This document shows positions 17,213 to 24,910 of a stretch of DNA of 32,347 bases, in pieces. A program made the position numbers and the translations under genes. Position 1 is the stretch's first letter, and each line of letters begins with the position of its first letter. Source of the DNA: Anaerolineales bacterium (GTDB taxonomy: Bacteria; Chloroflexota; Anaerolineae; Anaerolineales; UBA4823); assembly GCA_016935755.1 (NCBI GenBank), contig JAFGQI010000040.1:1-32347 (forward strand), given 5' to 3'. The notes under the pieces are model-generated. The model searched no databases, was not told the origin of the DNA, and saw only the letters and a program-made list of their open reading frames with translations.

Positions 17213-18223
17213 ATGAAATCACTCATTCAAAAGCTGGTTGAAACAACCTCCCCCTCGGGATACGAGGCTCAAATTCGGGCGGTCATCCGCGCCGAAGTTG
17301 AAACGCTGGCTGATCACCTGGAAGTCGATAACCTGGGAAATCTAATCGCTCAAAAAGGCCAGCTTGCTCAGGGCGGCAAGAAGATCATGCTGGCTGCCCA
17401 CATGGACGAGATCGGCGTGATCGCCACGCATATTGATGACCGCGGCTATATCCGCTTCGTGCCGCTGGGAGGGGTGCACCCGCGCACCTGCCTGGGCGGG
17501 CGCGTCCGCTTTTTGAACGGTGTGATGGGCGTGATCGGCGTCGAACGCCTGGATGACCCCGGCAAGGTGCCTTCTTTCGATCAGCTCTTTATCGATGTTG
17601 GCGTCTCCAGCCGTCAGGAATGCCCCGTGCGGGTCGGCGATGTGGCTGCTTTCGAACGCCCCTTCCTCGATCTGGGCAAACGCCTGGTAGCCAAAGCCCT
17701 GGATGATCGCATCGGCGTCGCCATCCTGATCGAAACACTCCGCCAAATCCATACTCGGGGTATTCAACTGCCCAACCAGGTTTTCTTTGTCTTCAGTGTG
17801 CAGGAAGAAGTTGGCGTCCGTGGAGCGACCACCTCTGCCTTCGGCATCGACCCGGATGTCGGGCTGGCCCTGGATGTCACCGGCAGCGGTGATACGCCGC
17901 GCGGATCGAAGATGGAAGTCAGTCTGGGGAAGGGACCGGCGATCAAGGTGCGTGACCAGGGCTTGCTGGCAGACCCGCGCGTGGTGCGCTGGATGGTGGC
18001 TGCCGCCGAAAAGGCTCACTTGCCCTACCAGCTTGAAATTCTCGAGCGCGGTGGGACAGACGCCCAGGCAATTCAGCTGACCCGCAGCGGTGTGCTGGCT
18101 GGCTGCCTGTCCATTCCCTGCCGCTACATCCATTCACCCTCGGAGATGGTCGATTACGATGACGTGCAGCAAGCAGTACAACTGCTGGTGGCGCTGTTGA
18201 GTAAGCCAATTGAATTTGAATAA
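17213..18223 (+). CDS. M42 family metallopeptidase (third of three)
   Basis: A 336-residue M42 aminopeptidase and the most canonical of the three: AAHMDEIG (His63, Asp65), AKALDDRIG, VQEEVGVRGAT, ALDVT, GGTDAQAIQ and RYIHSPSEM. All five metal ligands and the general-base Glu are present. The start at 17213 is chosen because AGGAG lies 6 bases before it; a longer in-frame opening exists upstream but overlaps the second M42 gene. A solute-binding lipoprotein gene follows after 43 bases on the same strand. Confidence 0.93.
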   Translation: MKSLIQKLVETTSPSGYEAQIRAVIRAEVETLADHLEVDNLGNLIAQKGQLAQGGKKIMLAAHMDEIGVIATHIDDRGYIRFVPLGGVHPRTCLGGRVRFLNGVMGVIGVERLDDPGKVPSFDQLFIDVGVSSRQECPVRVGDVAAFERPFLDLGKRLVAKALDDRIGVAILIETLRQIHTRGIQLPNQVFFVFSVQEEVGVRGATTSAFGIDPDVGLALDVTGSGDTPRGSKMEVSLGKGPAIKVRDQGLLADPRVVRWMVAAAEKAHLPYQLEILERGGTDAQAIQLTRSGVLAGCLSIPCRYIHSPSEMVDYDDVQQAVQLLVALLSKPIEFE

Positions 18224-18266
18224 ACACCATCACCTCATTCGTAAACATGCACCCTGGAGAGGCGGG

Positions 18267-19571
18267 ATGGATAGGTTTATCACCTCTCGCCTGCTGGCAG
18301 TTCTGCTGATCACTGCGCTGACAGGCTGTTCTGGGGTGCTGCCAACCCTGCCCACATCACCGCCGGTGAGCAGCCCGGCAGTCAGCCCCACGGCACAGCC
18401 ATCCCCATCAGCCATGCCTGAGCAGACAGCGACACCCGAAACGCCCTCTGCAAACGTGCTGCGCCTTTGGGTGCCACCGCAATTTGACCCCGACTCAGGC
18501 ACCCCAGCAGGCAGCCTGTTGAAAAACCGGCTGAACGAATTTGGGAAACTGAACCCGGATACGATCATTGAAGTGCGCGTTAAAGCCGCCAGCGGTGTGG
18601 GAGGGCTGCTGGACGCGCTGATCACCACCAGCTCTGCCGCGCCAACAGCCCTGCCCGACCTGATTGCGCTGCCGAGAGAGACCCTGGAAGCAGCCGCTCT
18701 AAAGGGAGTGCTGCACCCCTACGGCAACGATGCCTTAACCCAAAACGATGCCGATTGGTATGATTATGCCCGCCAGCTATCCCGCTTGCAAAACAGCATC
18801 TTTGGACTGCCTTTTGCCGGCGATACCTTGCTCCTGATATACAGGCCAGCAGTCATCCCCGTTCCACCCTCCAGCCTGACCTCCACCCTGGAGGCGGCTT
18901 CGCCTCTGGTTTTCCCGGCGGCTGACCCGCAGGCGCTGTTCACCCTGGCCCTCTACGAGGGCAGCGGGGGCGCCATCCGAGATGCAGAAGGCCGCCCAAC
19001 CCTCAGCGAGGCTGAGCTGACCAGAGTGCTGACCTTTTATGCCCAGGCAGAAAGCACAGGCCTGACCCCCGCCTGGCTGGCAGATATCCAGACCGACGAA
19101 CAGGCTTGGCAGGCTTTCCAGGATCAGCGCACAAACCTGGTTATAACCTGGTCTTCGCGCTACCTGAACAGCGCAGACTCAGAGATTGCTATCGCGCCGC
19201 TGCCTACCCTGGACGGGGAGCCTTTCAGCCTGGCGACCGGCTGGGTGTGGGCGTTGGCCTCTCCGGTCTCCGAAAACCAGGGCTTGAGCGTCAAGCTGGC
19301 TGAATTCCTGACTGAAAATACTTTCCTGGCACAATGGACTGAGGTGTTGGGCTACCTGCCCACTCGCCCCGGTGTTCTGGCGGCCTGGTCCAACAAATCC
19401 TTGTTCTCTCTGATGGATGACATTTTGCTCGCTTCGCGGCCCTATCCTTCCAATGATATCCTTGCCAGCCTGGGCGCACCGCTGCAGCAGGCTGCGCTGC
19501 AGATGCTCAAAAAACAAAGCGATCCCCTGACGGCTGCCCAATTCGCCATCCAGAGCTTAACCAACCCTTAA
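18267..19571 (+). CDS. Extracellular solute-binding lipoprotein (family 1-like)
   Basis: A 434-residue lipoprotein with a signal peptide ending in the clear lipobox LTGC (Cys20), a Ser/Pro/Thr linker to about residue 65, then a periplasmic-binding-protein fold. Support comes from LRLWVPPQFD at the start of the domain, the IFGLPFAGDTLLLIYRP segment, and WVWALASPVSENQGLSVKLAEFL near the C terminus, which is typical of family-1 ABC receptors. No permease or ATPase genes adjoin it, so it may be an orphan receptor or serve a transporter elsewhere. The ATG at 18267 is chosen for its GGAG-type site and signal peptide. It lies between the M42 genes and a LysM/M23 gene. Confidence 0.82.
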   Translation: MDRFITSRLLAVLLITALTGCSGVLPTLPTSPPVSSPAVSPTAQPSPSAMPEQTATPETPSANVLRLWVPPQFDPDSGTPAGSLLKNRLNEFGKLNPDTIIEVRVKAASGVGGLLDALITTSSAAPTALPDLIALPRETLEAAALKGVLHPYGNDALTQNDADWYDYARQLSRLQNSIFGLPFAGDTLLLIYRPAVIPVPPSSLTSTLEAASPLVFPAADPQALFTLALYEGSGGAIRDAEGRPTLSEAELTRVLTFYAQAESTGLTPAWLADIQTDEQAWQAFQDQRTNLVITWSSRYLNSADSEIAIAPLPTLDGEPFSLATGWVWALASPVSENQGLSVKLAEFLTENTFLAQWTEVLGYLPTRPGVLAAWSNKSLFSLMDDILLASRPYPSNDILASLGAPLQQAALQMLKKQSDPLTAAQFAIQSLTNP

Positions 19572-19616
19572 TGGGTGAACTGCGATGGCAATGTTATGAT
19601 GGCAAACAGGTACTTT

Positions 19617-19625
19617 TGATATATG
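19617..19625 (+). promoter_or_regulatory. Extended -10 candidate before the M23 gene
   Basis: TGATATATG reads as an extended -10, placed six bases (GATTTG) before the ATG at 19632. If used, the transcript is leaderless and the in-frame ATG at 19623 lies inside the -10 and cannot be the start. Confidence 0.4.
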
Positions 19626-19631
19626 GATTTG

Positions 19632-20861
19632 ATGAACGAAAATAACTCGTCAGGAGAGCGAAAAACGTTCGACCCAATCAATCGAAGTGTAAAACCGGCT
19701 CAGAAGGACCGGTCGATGGGGGCCTGGGAATATCTCTCGCGGGCTGGCCTGGCGGAAAGCGCCCTGCGCCTGGGCACACATGCGTTTCTGATGGCATTAA
19801 TTCTGCTGCTCGCCTGGGGTTTGCGCGCATTTTATCAGCTGGTTGAGCAGGAAAAAACGCCTGCCATTGCCAGATCGCTGACAAATCTCCAGGAACCAGC
19901 CACAGCCAGACAGAACCCCACAGACACCCCGCTGGATATACTGCCGGTGCAGCTGCCCAGCTTGCAGGCCGAGCTGGCCTCGCTGGCAGGTGTGCCGCGC
20001 ATGGCTATGCTGCACACCGATGTCCCCTCGCGGCCGCGCACCGAACTGACCAAGTATATTGTCCAGGCCGGGGATACGCTGTTCGGCATCGCCGAAAAAT
20101 TTGGTTTGAAGGCAGAGACGATCCTGTGGTCAAACCAGCTGGTGCTGGCGGACAACCCCCACAACCTGCGCCCCGGCCAGGAACTGGTGATCCTGCCCAT
20201 CGACGGCGCCTATTACCGCTGGTCGGCAGGGGATGGGCTAAATGGAGTTGCCAAGTTTTTCGGCGTCCAGCCCGATGAAATTATCAACTATCCTCCCAAC
20301 CACATTGACTTGGCTGCCCTGGGCGACTTGGCCAACCCCAACATTGACGCCGGCACCTGGCTGATCATCCCTGGTGGACGGCGTGAGTTCGTCACCTGGA
20401 GCGCGCCGGTGATCCCCCGCGACAACCCGGGCGTGGCAAAAATCCTTGGCCCAGGCGCCTGCGATGCGGTAGTCAACGGCTCCATCGGCAACGGCATATT
20501 TATCTGGCCGGCCAACAACCATTTCCTGTCTGGGTACGACTACAACCCAGAAGCCAACCACCCCGGGATTGATATTGACGGGAACGAGGGCGATCCTGTC
20601 TACGCCGCCGACAGCGGGGTGATCGTGTATGCTGGCTGGAATGATTGGGGGTATGGAAACGTGGTGGTAATCAACCACGGCAACGGCTGGCAAACGCTCT
20701 ACGCTCACCTCAGCACATACTATGTGAACTGCGGCCAATCCGTCCTGCAAGGGGCGATCATCGGCACCATCGGCGCCACCGGCAACGCCACCGGCTCACA
20801 CCTGCACTTCGAGATGATGTATAACGGGGTGCGGATGAATCCTCACGAATACATCAAATAA
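19632..20861 (+). CDS. LysM and M23 peptidase domain membrane protein
   Basis: A membrane-anchored cell-wall hydrolase of 409 residues. A cytoplasmic N-terminal tail of about 45 residues precedes one membrane helix (about 47-67). Next comes a LysM domain (YIVQAGDTLFGIAEKFGL...LRPGQELVILP, about 137-187) and a second, degenerate LysM (about 195-250). The C-terminal M23 zinc endopeptidase domain (about 310-405) has HPGIDIDG (His and Asp ligands), YAHLS and SHLHFE; all key residues are present, so it should be active on peptidoglycan cross-links. The start at 19632 is preferred to the ATG nine bases earlier because neither has a ribosome binding site and an extended -10 lies six bases before it. 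It converges tail-to-tail, 3 bases apart, with the alkaline-phosphatase-like gene. Confidence 0.9.
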   Translation: MNENNSSGERKTFDPINRSVKPAQKDRSMGAWEYLSRAGLAESALRLGTHAFLMALILLLAWGLRAFYQLVEQEKTPAIARSLTNLQEPATARQNPTDTPLDILPVQLPSLQAELASLAGVPRMAMLHTDVPSRPRTELTKYIVQAGDTLFGIAEKFGLKAETILWSNQLVLADNPHNLRPGQELVILPIDGAYYRWSAGDGLNGVAKFFGVQPDEIINYPPNHIDLAALGDLANPNIDAGTWLIIPGGRREFVTWSAPVIPRDNPGVAKILGPGACDAVVNGSIGNGIFIWPANNHFLSGYDYNPEANHPGIDIDGNEGDPVYAADSGVIVYAGWNDWGYGNVVVINHGNGWQTLYAHLSTYYVNCGQSVLQGAIIGTIGATGNATGSHLHFEMMYNGVRMNPHEYIK

Positions 20862-20864
20862 TCA

Positions 20865-22172
20865 TCATAACCGCACGGCCAAAAACGGCACCAGCATCTC
20901 TTCAGGATGCAGACCGCCATGACGGCCTAACAGGTGGTTTTCCTTGTCTGCCCACCACAGGTAGGCATTCTCGCGTGCAACCACGATCAGATCGCCCAGA
21001 CGATCCAGCAGATTCGGATGAGGCTCGCCTGGGCCAAAAAGGCCGTGCTCCCGCGCGTAAGCCGACTCCAGGATCACAAACTGACCCGGCCAGGCGCATT
21101 CCAGGTACTCTTTCACCGCTTCCAGCTGGCCAGGGCGGACATACAGGTAGGCCAGCCGGTTTTCCCCGGTTGGTTGGATATGCAGGCGGCGCAGCAGGTC
21201 GGGATGGTTGCGCAGATCGTAACGCGGCTCCTGCTGGGTGGCAATCTGGCCATGATCGGCGGTCAGGATCAGCAGCGTATCACGGCGCTCAGCCGGGCTG
21301 AGGCGCTCCAGGAAGTAGCGCTGCATCGCCAGGCTGAAAGTCGAAAACTCAGCTGCCGTACGCTCATCATCCGGGCCATAAAAATGCCCAAAGTGATCTA
21401 CCTCACCCCAATAGATCCAGGTGAACATTCGTTCAACCCGGCTGCTCAATAACTGGCGGGCGTTGATCCACAGGTCAGCCGCAGTGCTGAACATTTGCAC
21501 TTCGACATCCTTCGTCGCGCGCCTGGATTTGCCTTCCGAGAACAGCATCCTGGACAGGCCAGAATGGGCAATGCTGTGATGCTGCATGGCATAGGTCTTA
21601 ACCCCATGCGCTGCCAGATGCGCGCCCAGAGGTGTGAAGGGCAAAAACTTCTCCGGGTCAAAACCAGCCCGTTCCAGACTGCCAACATCATTCCTGTAAG
21701 TGATCGGCGCGTGCAGGATCGTGTTCGCTACAACACCATATTCTTTCATCCACATTTCGTAGCCGGTGATGCCATGCTCGGCCGCGCTGCGCCCCATCCA
21801 CAAAGCCGTCAGAGCGGCCGAAGTCGTACTGGGAGTGATCGAAGTCAGCGGCGCCAGCAGCCCCTGGCGGGTCAGCTCATTCCAAACAGGAGCAGTGCCA
21901 TCCGCCATCCAGCGCTGCAAACGGTGCAGCGCCAGCGCGTCCATTAACACCAGCACCACCTTGCGGATCCCGCTGCCTGGAAAATCCAGGATATCTGCGC
22001 TCAGAGGCCCAGCCTTCAAGCCTGGCACACCCAACCAATGGCACAGGCTGGAAGGGATGTTGAGAATCGAACGACCGGCGTAATGCGGATAAATAAACTC
22101 ATCCGCCAGGTCTAAGCCTGGCAGACGATTCTGTCTCAGGATAGGGAGAAGTTTTTCGGTCAGGTCAGTCAT
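20865..22172 (-). CDS. Alkaline phosphatase superfamily hydrolase (type I phosphodiesterase/pyrophosphatase-like)
   Basis: A 435-residue cytoplasmic enzyme (no signal peptide) of the alkaline-phosphatase superfamily, nearest in pattern to the nucleotide pyrophosphatase/phosphodiesterase and phosphonoacetate hydrolase group. Two-metal-site residues are visible: Asp78 (VLVLMDAL), the Thr nucleophile in TPSTTSAALTALWMG (Thr116 or 117), Asp259/His260/His263 (EVDHFGH) and Asp306/His307 (TADHG). It lies 68 bases after the PhnE gene on the same strand. Its role may be to release phosphate from, or cleave, the compound imported by the adjacent Phn-type transporter; this is inferred from position. A -10-like TATGTT sits six bases before the ATG, so it may also have its own promoter. 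Confidence 0.85.
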   Translation of the reverse strand: MTDLTEKLLPILRQNRLPGLDLADEFIYPHYAGRSILNIPSSLCHWLGVPGLKAGPLSADILDFPGSGIRKVVLVLMDALALHRLQRWMADGTAPVWNELTRQGLLAPLTSITPSTTSAALTALWMGRSAAEHGITGYEMWMKEYGVVANTILHAPITYRNDVGSLERAGFDPEKFLPFTPLGAHLAAHGVKTYAMQHHSIAHSGLSRMLFSEGKSRRATKDVEVQMFSTAADLWINARQLLSSRVERMFTWIYWGEVDHFGHFYGPDDERTAAEFSTFSLAMQRYFLERLSPAERRDTLLILTADHGQIATQQEPRYDLRNHPDLLRRLHIQPTGENRLAYLYVRPGQLEAVKEYLECAWPGQFVILESAYAREHGLFGPGEPHPNLLDRLGDLIVVARENAYLWWADKENHLLGRHGGLHPEEMLVPFLAVRL

Positions 22173-22178
22173 GGTTCT

Positions 22179-22184
22179 AACATA
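22179..22184 (-). promoter_or_regulatory. -10-like box directly before the phosphatase gene
   Basis: TATGTT followed by AGAACC and then ATG on the minus strand has the same geometry as the other leaderless candidates in this window. It abuts the inverted repeat at 22185-22219, which would cover the -35 region. Confidence 0.35.
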
Positions 22185-22219
22185 CAGGTGCGACGCACAG
22201 CAGGCGTGCGTCGCACCTG
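22185..22219 (-). repeat. Perfect 14-bp inverted repeat
   Basis: CAGGTGCGACGCAC and GTGCGTCGCACCTG are exact reverse complements separated by 7 bases. It lies between the PhnE stop and the phosphatase start. No U tract follows in either direction, so it is not a standard terminator. It could be an operator, an RNA-stability hairpin or a dispersed repeat. Confidence 0.85.
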
Positions 22220-22240
22220 GCTCCAGGAAAATGATTCTTC

Positions 22241-24073
22241 TCAGACCACTCGTTCGCGCATGTAGGAGCTGAGATAATCCATCAGCGCCACAACGATGGC
22301 AATTGCCACCATCTGGGTGCTGGCAGCCCGGTAGTTGAGCAGGTTGATATTCTGCAGCAGCAGAAAACCAATGCCGCCGCCGCCGGCAAATCCAATGATG
22401 GTGGACATACGCACATTGATATCCCAGCGATACATGGTAAAGGATATATACAGCGGGATGATCTGCGGAATGACACTGTAGACCACCACCTGCAAGCGCG
22501 TGGCGCCAGTGGCTTTGACCGCCTCCATTGGCCCAGGCGAGATGCTCTCGACCTGCTCCGAGTACAGCTTAGCCAGGGCAGCGATGGTATGCAAAGCCAG
22601 GGCCAATACACCCGCAAACGGGCCGATGCCCACCCAGACTACGAAGACGATCACCCAGATCAGCGCTTCAATAGCCCGCAACCCATTCAAGATGGTGCGG
22701 GTGATGTAATAAATGGCGATGCCAATTGGCAGGGCATCCTGCTTGCGGGTCAGGATCGCGGCCAGAATGCCCAACGCCGCGCCCACTCCCGCCGGAACAT
22801 AGAGCGACTTAGTCAGGTTGCTGAGCTGGTACAACCAGTCCAGGCCTGCGCCAATCAACCCGCCGATCACAGCCCCCGCCAGCGCGCCCAGCACCAGATT
22901 TACCCACAAACGCGCCGCCGGAGAAAGCGTGCGCACCATGACCTTGCCAGGCCGTGAGAATAAGCCGCTGACCAGTGCACCGCCAGCCATCCCTGTAATT
23001 ACAGCAATCAGCAGTTTGAGAATATGGCTCAAGTTGTTAAGAAAGCTGCCAAACATGCCCACAAAGCCAGCGCTCTTGGCGACGCTGGCGCCTGATGCCA
23101 GCCCCAGACTGGAGACCAGGAACAGAATCAAGATGCCCAACAGGCTGACAACCAGCAAGACCAGGATACGTGCTATTCTAACCGGCAAGCTTGGCTTACG
23201 TTCTTCTTCCTGGGGCAGCGCCCAGCGCACTCCCAACCAGATGAGGGCCGCGCCAATCAGGATACCTAACAGACTGAACAGCATATTGTTCTGTAAAGAC
23301 GTACTTCGCTCGCCCACCCAGCCTGCCACCTTTACCCCCAGCCAGATGCCCACAGGCCAGCCAATCAACGACAAAGCCAGGCTGCTCATCGGCGCAGTGA
23401 TGTCTTTCATCAGGTTTCGAGCGGCGAAAAAGCTGATTGGCACCGCAAAAATGATACCAAACACAGTGGCTAATAAGGCCAGGAAGACCGTTTCAACAAT
23501 CTTTTGCCAGGTGTCAATGGCAGTGCGAGATAAAGTTGGGCTGCCCACCTTCTGACTGATGGTGGTGCGCACATACTGCACCTGCTCATTGGGCCGTGGG
23601 GGTACTTTAGCGGTGACAGAAAAATAGCCCTGTGCATCCGCCTCATAAGTGCCCAGGGATAGGCTTACTTCGCTTGGCGGAATAAAATATAACTGACCGC
23701 GCGTATTGGGAGTGAAATTATAGCCTTCAATCTGCACATCGCTGCGCGGCTCGGCGCAAGGTGGAGTCACTACCAGATAAGCGCCTTCTTGATCTACTTC
23801 TGGGGCAGAATACCCTCCCACCGGGCAGGGTGCGTACATGGGCGTAATGATCTGTTTTTCGACCTGCTCATACTTCAAGACATCGGGTTGAACCAAAGCG
23901 CGAATTACGCGCGTCAGGCTTTTCTGGCGCGTTTCCGAGTAGATCTCTGCGAAGCTGACCTGGGTCACCTGGAAGCCATAGGCAAATACCACCAGGCTGA
24001 CCAACACAATCAAACCCAGGCGGAGAGATTTCCAGATTGAGGCGGATTTTTTCGCTGCGTTTTGTTCTGTCAT
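22241..24073 (-). CDS. phnE: PhnE-type ABC permease with large insertions
   Basis: A 610-residue membrane subunit of a phosphonate/phosphite-type ABC importer, more than twice the usual PhnE length of about 270. A helix (18-36) is followed by an extracytoplasmic region (about 40-185) with an Ig-like beta segment (VQIEGYNFTPNTRGQLYF). The PhnE core starts near 188 (ETVFLALLATVFGIIFAVP...FFAARNL), is interrupted by about 230 residues with several extra membrane helices (about 227-455), and resumes with LRAIEALIWVIVFVVWVGIG. It then has the ATPase-coupling loop GPMEAVKATGATRLQVV (514-530) and GFAGGGGIGFLLLQNINLL. It starts 14 bases after phnC with a GAGGAGG site. The substrate is inferred to be a phosphonate or related oxyanion ester. 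Confidence 0.9.
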   Translation of the reverse strand: MTEQNAAKKSASIWKSLRLGLIVLVSLVVFAYGFQVTQVSFAEIYSETRQKSLTRVIRALVQPDVLKYEQVEKQIITPMYAPCPVGGYSAPEVDQEGAYLVVTPPCAEPRSDVQIEGYNFTPNTRGQLYFIPPSEVSLSLGTYEADAQGYFSVTAKVPPRPNEQVQYVRTTISQKVGSPTLSRTAIDTWQKIVETVFLALLATVFGIIFAVPISFFAARNLMKDITAPMSSLALSLIGWPVGIWLGVKVAGWVGERSTSLQNNMLFSLLGILIGAALIWLGVRWALPQEEERKPSLPVRIARILVLLVVSLLGILILFLVSSLGLASGASVAKSAGFVGMFGSFLNNLSHILKLLIAVITGMAGGALVSGLFSRPGKVMVRTLSPAARLWVNLVLGALAGAVIGGLIGAGLDWLYQLSNLTKSLYVPAGVGAALGILAAILTRKQDALPIGIAIYYITRTILNGLRAIEALIWVIVFVVWVGIGPFAGVLALALHTIAALAKLYSEQVESISPGPMEAVKATGATRLQVVVYSVIPQIIPLYISFTMYRWDINVRMSTIIGFAGGGGIGFLLLQNINLLNYRAASTQMVAIAIVVALMDYLSSYMRERVV

Positions 24074-24087
24074 AGCATCCTCCTCAT

Positions 24088-24840
24088 CTAGCCAACTCTT
24101 TCGGCATCTTTGCCGTAAATATCTTTGAATTTTTTGTCGTCAATCTCAGCCGGCAGGCCATCGAAGACCAGCTGGCCTTCATTGAGGGCGATTACTCGTT
24201 CTGCATAACGATGCACCAGATCCAGGAAGTGCAGGCTGCACAGCACCGTGACGCCATCTTCTTTGTTGATCAGTTCCAGGTACTGCATGATGCTGTGCGC
24301 CAGGACCGGGTCCAGGCTGGCAACCGGCTCATCGGCCAGAATCATCTCAGGGTCTTGCATCAAGGCCCGGGCGATGCCGACACGCTGCTGCTGACCACCG
24401 CTCAGTTCATCGGCGCGAGCGCTGGCCTTATCGGCGATGCCCACGCGTTCCAACTGCCGCATGGCTTTCTGGATATCCTCTTTTGGAAAGCGATTCAGCA
24501 GGCTCCAGGCCGGATTGACATAGCCCAGCCGCCCCGCCAGGACGTTCGTCAGAACCGAGGAACGGTGCACCAGGTTAAAGTGCTGGAAGACCATGCCGAT
24601 CTTGCGGCGCACCATGCGCAAATCCTCTTCTGCCAGGGCGGTAACATCCACGCCGTTCCAGATGACTGCGCCAGAGGTCGGGTCAACCAGGCGGTTGATG
24701 CAGCGCAGCAAGGTGGACTTGCCCGAGCCGCTCAACCCGATGACCGCCACAAACTGGCCCTTCGGAACGTGAAAGCTGACTCGGTCCAGAGCCAACACGC
24801 CCCCGTCGTAGATTTTGACCAGGTCGTTAATTTGTAACAT
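24088..24840 (-). CDS. phnC: PhnC-type ABC transporter ATPase
   Basis: A 250-residue ATPase of the phosphonate importer type. It has the Walker A GLSGSGKST (35-43), a Q-loop in MVFQHFNLV, the signature LSGGQQQR (146-153), Walker B ILADEP (167-172) and the H-loop His204. The MVFQHFNLVHRSSVLTNVLAGRLG segment is characteristic of PhnC. It lies between the fused binding protein and phnE, and a 15-bp hairpin precedes it. It is the only ABC ATPase in this cluster, although two carbohydrate-type permeases are encoded just upstream. Confidence 0.95.
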   Translation of the reverse strand: MLQINDLVKIYDGGVLALDRVSFHVPKGQFVAVIGLSGSGKSTLLRCINRLVDPTSGAVIWNGVDVTALAEEDLRMVRRKIGMVFQHFNLVHRSSVLTNVLAGRLGYVNPAWSLLNRFPKEDIQKAMRQLERVGIADKASARADELSGGQQQRVGIARALMQDPEMILADEPVASLDPVLAHSIMQYLELINKEDGVTVLCSLHFLDLVHRYAERVIALNEGQLVFDGLPAEIDDKKFKDIYGKDAERVG

Positions 24841-24858
24841 GGGTCAGCTACCTAACTT

Positions 24859-24891
24859 AAGCCCCGGACAGGGGTACCCTGCCCGGGGCTT
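24859..24891 (-). repeat. Intercistronic hairpin between the fused receptor and phnC
   Basis: On the minus strand AAGCCCCGG-G-CAGGG, a 3-base UAC loop, CCCUG-U-CCGGGGCUU forms a continuous 15-bp stem. One pair is G-U in this RNA and A/C on the other strand, so the structure suits minus transcripts. No U tract follows directly. It may protect the 3' end of the receptor message or cut down read-through into phnC. Confidence 0.8.
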
Positions 24892-24910
24892 TATCAACTA
24901 AGAAACGAAA

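Noticed and set aside
17342..18133. A 263-codon minus-strand open frame
   Set aside because: It is the shadow of the third M42 gene, with the same antisense composition bias.
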